Shown: positions 57,641-64,000 of the stretch, piece after piece
Layout of the letters: every line of letters begins with the position of its first letter
Numbering within the stretch: the first letter of the stretch is position 1
Source of the DNA: Sympetrum striolatum
Taxonomy: Eukaryota; Arthropoda; Insecta; Odonata; Libellulidae
NCBI GenBank assembly: GCA_947579665.1
Contig: OX388341.1
Span: 7,740,752 to 7,804,751 of the forward strand
Direction of reading: 5' to 3'
Length of the DNA stretch: 64,000 bases
Notes under the pieces: generated by a model
The model's database searches: none
What the model saw: only the letters and a program-made list of their open reading frames with translations
What the model was told of the DNA's origin: nothing
Position numbers and translations under genes: made by a program

Positions 57641-60163
57641 GGATGTATGTTCATCTCCAACATTCAATTAAATGGTAAATCAAAATTGCTCGAATGTGTG
57701 AGTGCTTATCAGTTTTTATTTGATAAAAGTAGAAATCCTACGCTCGCTTCGGATTCGCTTAAAGTTCTCCATTTCGATATTTTTCTCCAAAAACGAAATA
57801 ATGTTCTGAAATGAAACATCTTCCTGCTCACCCTCTCCGAGTTTTTAAGCTGTAGAACACGGCTTTTCGATTAAAAAAGATGGAAAATCGATATCGGCAG
57901 TCCATCAAATCATTTCAATGCATTAAAACTATCAAAGTGACGCTGCCATACGATTCTCGACTGTCAGCGCCAGCTTAATATTGATTTCTCGTTAAAATTC
58001 TTTATCCGCGGATTATGTGAAATTCGCCGTTTCATATTTTTTGCTGGATCATTTTGAGAAGTGCGGGACTAAATATTCTTGCTTTACCTTTTCAATCCTC
58101 GATTGATCATTTTAAATTCTTGCTTTTCAACTTCGGAAAAAATCATTACTTTTTAAAACTTAGAAATATTCGCGAAGTGATCTTTTAACATTGTTACGTT
58201 CCCAATAGAATTTACCAAAGTAGTGCTACCGATATTCCGTCGCCGTTTTGTTTCAGACGAAGCGCGGAAGTATTGACGGAACGTTTAAAGATGTTTTGTG
58301 CGATGGATATGAATGGAAGCGGGTTTGAGTGCTATTTAAGGGAGAAATAGCTTGTGCTGAATGGCGTGGTGAAGATACTGTAAAAAAATTCGCTATAACA
58401 GGCTAGTTCGAAGGAGCTCTGAATAGAAAAATCTATCACAGTCAAAACCGCTTACGAGAACAGTTTCAGTGCTTTTTTCGCATGTATAGTTATGTCGATG
58501 AAAAGTGAAAAAAAAGACTGTCTTCAATTCACTCCCGATTTTGGTTAATAAATGACTTCCTGGCATTTATTGTTTGTGTTTCGAATAGTTGCACTTAAAA
58601 ATAAAGTCAACTGTCGAAATCATGACCATGTGAATCTCCATACTTCATGGAGCATGATGACGTAACAAAGCGTGAGCTATTAGAAGTTCAAAATCAGGTC
58701 CTGTTGATGAACTTTTACCAGTATTTTCAGTCGGAGGTTAGAAATCAGGAGAAGATTCTCTTGTCAGTTCTGGAACAGAGAAGAATTCAACGGAATCCAG
58801 AAAAGGTTGTAAATATTGGAAGTGTGGATCCTCTCAGACGAATTCGAAATATTCGTCATCGTTTATTCATTAAGATAAATTCTTCTTCTGTGTATTCTTC
58901 AAAGCGAGCAGTGACCCGTGTTGTTAGTTTCTTTCTGGGAAAACTTCATTATTGCAAACATTTTAACTTCCAAAATTACCTTCTCTTCTTTATACATCCA
59001 CTGTTATATTCGTATTTCTCCAAATGAGGATGGGTCGAGGAAGATGTGTAAGTTGCATTTCTTATAATTCTGAATGTAGCAATGCTCTTCATTTGCATTC
59101 TTCCGCCCACAATTTCCTCCTTACTTGCAAATATTTATATCAAATATTTATATTTTTCCAACAAACTCATTTAAATCTATCTCAGAATATTGAAACGATG
59201 TAAAGGCAACCAAAATCAGAGTTGCTTCTTTCTTCATCGAAGTTCATCACAAAGTGTCCTTAGTAAGAGTTTTTAATTGTTGAAATTCTCAGTATCAAGA
59301 TACAGGTACATACCCTTTCACTTGATACATTATTGGTTCATATCTTATTCTGAAATACGACTTAAATATAGCAATCGTGGGAGTTTATTAAAGTATTATA
59401 ATACAGTAAGTACGCAAGTAAAGTAATTCCACCTATTTCGTGAAAATAAAGGAAATACGACACTTAAGGGACTACAAGACTCTTTAACTCTTTTGTTAGG
59501 TAGAATCCGCTGAAACGCATCTTTTGGGGTCTTTTAAGAAATCCACAATTCAGGCCATAAAATCTTGCTGCACGAGATTCACAATGTCTCTTCCATTTTT
59601 GAGATTTCTGATGTGATGTCTTATTAACTAGATTATAACTCGATTGAAAAAGTGTACATTATTCATCCCTCGTTCCATTATTCATGCCCTTTGCGCTGTG
59701 CTTAATATGACGCCCGATATCAAATTGGAAGCACCCCAATATCCTACGCCCAATTTTGCGTATTATTTTCCCAAGAAAGAGTGCCTTCGGAGAAAAGATT
59801 AAATCTTTGAAGATCGGTCCGCTGATGGAAAATTTAAGATCCAATTTATTGAGTCATAATGTAGCATCGTGCTCTGAAAAATATACGAGGCCCAATAAAA
59901 AGTCAATGGTGACGGCAAAACACCTCAGACAAGATGATGACCCGTGTTTTGCACAACATTCTGGGACGGTTTTTCTTCAAGACATCTTCATTGTAGACAT
60001 TTGGAGCAAATCCACGCATTCGCGTACATGAAATAAATTACGCTTTTGATATTAATGGAAATCAGTCTTGTCTTCATCAAAATCTCCATGCATCTCCTGG
60101 TTCTCTTTTTTCCTCCATCATCGCAAGCAGAAAGTAGTTTCTGATTAACCCGCGTCGTAATAG
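57641..60163. other. No supported gene
   Basis: About 2.5 kb. The frame 57623-57814 contains LLECVSAYQFLFDKS, faintly reminiscent of a MADF domain start, but it overlaps the repeat end and is not convincing. The 126-codon frame at 58647-59027 begins MEHDDVTKRELLEVQNQVLL and has no recognised domain; its C-terminal third is hydrophobic and AT-driven. A TTTTGTTTCAG acceptor near 58255 has no clear exon after it. Confidence 0.4.
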
Positions 60164-61790
60164 ATTGACATTGATCGCGGACTTCTTCAGGGTTCAATTT
60201 TGGGTCCATTGCTTTTTTCAATCTACATTAATTACTGTATTAAGGAATTTAAACACTGCAGTTACCATCTCTACGCCAATTATCTTCAGATATACTTGGA
60301 TTCACGTCCTTCAGAATTGCCTCAATCTCTGCGAAAAATTAACAACAATCTACGGCTTAGCAATAACTGGAGCAAAAATAACTTTATCAACCTTAATCCT
60401 AGTAAATCTCAAGCTATCATGATCGGTTACCCTAAACTACTTACCTCTGTAAACCAGCGCTTAAATTGAATGGCAGCGAAATTCCGTTCGCAAAATCGGT
60501 GAACAATCTCGGTCTCTATATAAACGAAACACTTCCCTGGTCTCATCACGTCCTTCTCGTATGTAAAAACGTAAATTTATCTCTTCACTCGCTTAGGCGC
60601 GCAGGAAATTTCCTTTCCTCGTCTGTGAAATCACGACTTATGAATTCTTTAGTCATGCCACACTTCGACTACTGCGGTATAGTGTACCACGATCTTTCTT
60701 GTGAACTTGCCATGAAGCTACAACGCATGCAAAACACCGATTGATCACGTCTCCGAATACTATTCTGAACTATCGCTACTTAAATTAGAGTCCACGAAGT
60801 CTACACAATATATGTATAAATTATTTGTATCTCTAGATTCCATTTATGACCGCAACACGAGAGTCTGCAAAAAACTCCTAATTCCCCAGCATAGAGCGTC
60901 GTTATTTCAGAAATCTTTCACAGTCACAGCCAACGACAACCTTTGGAACTCTCTTCCATCCACTATAAGGAATTTGCCATCCTTGCATGCCTTTAAGCGT
61001 AAATGCCACAATCATCTATTAAATATACAAATTAGCGCTCAAACCTTTTGACCGCTTCCCAATTCGTTTTGCCCACAATGTATTCAAGTATTGAATCACA
61101 CCCCTTTCTTTTAGGTAATCTGTTTGTTCTATTCTATTATTTGGTTCTGCTCCGCTGCTTCATGTACTTACTTAACCAAAAGGTAACTTGGGTTATTTTT
61201 TTAGTGCTTTTTGCTCGTATATCTTAAAAGCGTATTTAAAAGAAAAATTTATATTTTAAAATTTATTTTTCTTTTTTCTTGTTGTCTTTATTCAATTTTA
61301 TATGGAATCTATTTTTTGATCGTTTTATTCACTATTAACCTAATTTATTTAAGCATTTTATTATTCTTGAAATATTTTTGTTTCATCTTTTTTTATGCTA
61401 CAATTCTTGCATCATTTTCTTCTTTTGTCTTTTTACTGCACTACATCTATTCATCTTGCATTTCAAATTGTATTCATATTCTTAAAATCTTTTACGTGTT
61501 TTACCTTTGTTAGACTACAATTCTTGCAACATTTTCTTCTTTTATCATCTTAGTGGATCAGACCTTTTTATCTTGCATTTTTATGTGTTTTTTTATTGTA
61601 ATTTCATTTCCTTCATTAAGATATATATTCTATTGTTAATGTTTACTTTGAATTCATCAATAATTAGTCTCATTTGTGAAAATGTTTTATTTGATTTGAT
61701 TACTTTAAGTGAATATATATTTTCCCTTGTCCTCTTTGTATATTTTTTATCTATTCCCTGCGTACTTCCAAGTATGTCCTACCTTCCTTG
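60164..61790 (+). pseudogene. Non-LTR retrotransposon reverse transcriptase C-terminal half
   Basis: Begins at the reverse transcriptase motif LLQGSILGPLLFSIYIN (60182 onward). The catalytic YADD motif reads YANY near 60272-60286, so both aspartates are lost. Next come LSNNWSKNNFINLNPSKS, a frameshift near 60469, VNNLGLYINETLPWSHHV, LHSLRRAGNFLSSSVKSRL and MPHFDYCGIVYHD, a second shift around 60745-60760, then LLIPQHRASLFQKSFTV, NLWNSLPSTIRNLPSLHAFK and a stop near 61049. A T-rich tail to about 61790 is probably the 3' untranslated region and has an internal duplication at 61397/61512. No endonuclease or 5' half is present. Motifs fit the CR1/Jockey-type LINE group; the exact clade is unsure. 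Confidence 0.85.
61397..61580 (+). repeat. Partial tandem duplication in the LINE 3' region
   Basis: CTACAATTCTTGCATCATTT and the following TTCTTCTTTT recur 115 bp later as CTACAATTCTTGCAACATTT and TTCTTCTTTT, and both are followed at a similar distance by ATCTTGCATTT. Diverged short duplication. Confidence 0.75.
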
Positions 61791-62640
61791 AATGTCTATA
61801 AAGAACTCACAATGTGGAACGCATTGGTCGTTCTCTGGCGGAATGGGGAAAATAGGTTGTTTGTGAGGAATCGGGTTGAAGTTAAATGCCGTTTACAAGT
61901 ATCTGGATAAGATTAAATACTTAAAGCCTGGAAATACATCCACGTGGGTAATACTCACGCCTAAACGCAGTTTAATGCAGATGAATCCAATTGTGCTTAG
62001 CCAAGAACCACAAACCACCCCAACCCATTCGATGTTGAGTGTGTCAGCCTCCAACCAAATTTTAGTCCATGAACTAAACCATTTATTGAGATAAATTCAA
62101 GTGGCCTCACAAAAGCCTAGTGTTTGAGTTGCCAATGAAGTGCGCTCTGTGATGTTGCGAATCTATTTACGATTGATCCCGTTTCCAGTGGCACACAGCT
62201 GGCCGTAGAACTACTACTTGGCGCAAAAGTTTCAGCTAGCATTACTAGTGAAATGTGTTCATTATTAAAAATAAACATCATACAGAACTAATTTAAACTA
62301 TGTGGACATCAAACAATATGAACGGTTTACCTATGTGGTTACTCATCTCGCCTCTACTAGCGGACATCTTCATGAGCAATTTTGAAGCGGAAATTTCTAA
62401 TTAAACAATATATTATTATATCAGGTTTTTAGATGTTACCGTTATATAGAGGATGTGTTTTGTAGCAGTAGAAGTTCTAATAGACAATCGTTTAATATGT
62501 TAAAATTCCTAAACTGTAGTAACAGAAAGCTGTGAGGGTGTCACTCCTCCATTCAGAAGCAATAGAACCCACCCTCTTTCGTTCCCCCCTTCGATTTCCA
62601 CCCTTTCTCTTCCCCACTCCCTTTTTCCCCCTCTGTACAT
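61791..62640. other. No supported gene; pyrimidine-rich tract at the end
   Basis: Nothing coding is recognised. A C/T-rich strand bias at about 62545-62640 (CCACCCTTTCTCTTCCCCAC) leads into the hammerhead-like motif. Confidence 0.4.
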
Positions 62641-62745
62641 ACCTTAGCTCTGCTCTCACTTCTGACGATGGTGTAATTTCACCGAAACCGGTTAATTTAT
62701 GTTTTTTGGTGGAATTGTACATATTTTTTTAAGTTTTCCGGTTAT
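62641..62745 (+). ncRNA. Hammerhead-like core in a probable retroelement remnant
   Basis: CTGACGA (62662-62668), a 4-bp helix GGTG/CACC (62670-62673 with 62680-62683) capped by TAATTT, and GAAA (62684-62687) reproduce the order CUGANGA, helix II, GAAA of a hammerhead ribozyme. CCGG follows at 62688 and another CCGGTTA lies near 62739; CCGG is self-complementary and could form helix III, but the 47-nt loop is long. Penelope-like elements and related retrozymes are known to carry hammerheads, and this CACCGAAACCGGTT wording is familiar from animal retroelement ends. Activity is not implied. Confidence 0.35.
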
Positions 62746-63492
62746 CAATCATATATTCTATTTTCAGAAGCGGAATTAAAATTCTCATTTAGCCAAACAT
62801 TTATTAAACCGTGAACACACCTGTCTAACCCTTCCTTCAAAGAGTATGTAAGGAACTTACACACTCGTTCTTACTCGAACTTACGTACTCGTATACTCTT
62901 TGAATTAAGCGTTTTACATTCTTTTTCCTTGAAGACGTTGCGCCGCTACGGAACCTCGATCAAAGTTATTGAAAAATAGTACATGTGGAAGTTAAAAAGG
63001 GTTTCATTTCTCTGTGAGAATATAAACGTTCACTTTTGCATAATCAAATTTATCAGTGTTACGATATCACGTTTCATGCTATTTGCACGGACTGATGTGA
63101 ATAGTGGAAATATGAGGACAAAGGAAACCTCGATAGTGTTCACAAAAACGAAGTAAATAAATTACGTAAAAGAAATACTGCGCCGATATCACATCACGCA
63201 CTTTGAGATGACAATTTTTTTAAATATATACGGCTTTACTTACAAGTATACATTTATATACTTAATTCCTTCGATACGTTGACAATATTGGTTACGGAAC
63301 TGGTAGCTGTGCGTCTGCGAGACAAAGCTCAAAAAAGAAGATAAAATGAAGAATATAATATATAAGATAATTAATCGTAAGTGACTAACATTAGTTGTTA
63401 AGCAATCAATACTTGGTATTAAATTTATTTAGAGTTTTGATTTATCAGATACAGGCATTTCTTCTAATCGCAGTTTTTATGTATTTTTGCAG
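62746..63492. other. Possible intron or upstream region; nothing recognised
   Basis: AT-rich sequence before the candidate exon. CACTCGTTCTTACTCGAACTTACGTACTCGTATACTC (in pieces, 62862-62901) is a small cluster of ACTCG repeats. Confidence 0.4.
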
Positions 63493-63537
63493 CCGGCGGT
63501 GTGTTTTCATTGAGCTGCAAGTGAAGAAACAATGAAG
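63493..63537 (+). CDS. Candidate first coding exon of a host gene (start codon only)
   Basis: A 45-bp interval sits between an acceptor (ATGTATTTTTGCAG, ending at 63492) and a strong donor (AAG/GTAAGT at 63535-63543). It ends with AAACAATGAAG: an ATG at 63532-63534 in a favourable arthropod start context (AAACAATG) plus one Lys codon before the donor. This is the common layout of a short exon carrying the end of the 5' untranslated region and the first codons of a gene. Upstream in-frame TGA codons are expected in a leader. The rest of the gene would lie to the right, beyond 64000, as no further exon was identified. It could also be a chance pairing of splice-like sequences. Confidence 0.4.
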
Positions 63538-63543
63538 GTAAGT

Positions 63544-64000
63544 TTGGTTCATCCTCATTAACTATTTTTACAAACTGGAGTTATCGATGAGATGTGAACT
63601 GTTTGATTCTTAATTGGTGCATTCAAGCGAGATCCCCTGGTTTGTTATTTACTAAGAGAGTAATTCCTAAGAACCCCATTGGTCCTCACAGAGCGGCCCA
63701 CATTCACGGATTTGGAGGAGAACATAAAGTGTCGATGTGAAATCCCAATTCATCATAAATAACACATGGCAACAAGGTATTGCTAACATCGACCTTGTTA
63801 CTTGTACTTTGGTGTATTTTTTGCGGTAATTCAACACTGGTCATGAATATTTTCCACCACGTACAGTTTTCAAGGATTTTGCATTTACATTAAATAAACA
63901 AAGTAATTTCTTCGTTAAATTTTAGTATCCTGCGAAAAGTAGGAAGTAAGTCGGTATTCTTTATTAAATATTACCACGTTGAAACAGCCAGGAAGAAACT
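63544..64000. other. Possible first intron; nothing recognised
   Basis: No further exon or repeat could be supported between the candidate donor and the window end. Confidence 0.35.

Noticed and set aside
57623..57814. A second MADF-domain exon
   Set aside because: Only LLECVSAYQFLFDKS vaguely fits. The frame starts inside the periodic repeat end and lacks the later conserved aromatic residues.
58647..59027. A 126-codon host protein
   Set aside because: No domain, no splice context and a hydrophobic AT-driven C-terminus. Length alone is weak evidence in this composition.
62545..62640. Polypyrimidine tract as a splice acceptor region
   Set aside because: No AG followed by a coding or conserved exon. 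The strand bias fits a retroelement end or simple sequence better.

Overview
The window reads as intergenic or intronic DNA from a large, AT-rich, repeat-laden animal genome, most likely an arthropod and probably an insect. I cannot name the species. There are no operons, ribosome binding sites or long intact genes. Nearly everything recognisable is a decayed mobile element: non-LTR retrotransposons (a CR1/L2-like copy at 30.7-32.6 kb, RTE-like pieces at 11.2, 34.6 and 51.2-52.3 kb, another reverse transcriptase copy at 60.2-61.8 kb), a mariner pseudogene (16.8-17.6 kb), a TTAA-bounded piggyBac derivative (32.6-34.4 kb), a hAT-like element with terminal repeats and target duplication (22.9-26.0 kb), remnants of two uncharacterised arthropod transposon-type protein families (18.4-21.6 kb), a MADF/BESS remnant (36.6-37.1 kb) and three tRNA-derived SINE heads (2.4, 13.9, 42.0 kb).

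The most unusual component is a repeat family covering roughly 11-12 kb in eight blocks on both strands (0.6-1.8, 3.0-4.1, 12.1-13.3, 35.1-35.8, 38.5-40.2, 46.4-47.0, 47.1-48.6 and 53.9-57.6 kb). Each block carries a tRNA B-box-like motif (consensus GGTTCGATNCC) about every 155-177 bp. The units are different but related, the unit order A-B-(C-D)n is conserved, and the best copies end in a 7-bp hairpin next to TA-rich sequence. I do not recognise it. It looks like a mobile or satellite-like unit built from B-box monomers of nucleosomal length.

The only candidate host-gene feature is a 45-bp exon at 63493-63537, with a good acceptor, a good donor and a start codon (ATG AAG, then the donor), on the + strand. 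If real, the gene continues to the right of the window. A GC-richer block at 7.36-7.70 kb is a candidate conserved regulatory element. The remaining long stretches (4.6-7.4, 7.7-11.2, 14.2-16.8, 26.0-30.4, 42.1-46.4, 48.6-51.2, 57.6-60.2 kb) show no gene I can support.

Family names come from motif recognition without any search. Coordinates of decayed elements are approximate, except for hAT, piggyBac and the candidate exon, whose borders can be read from the sequence.
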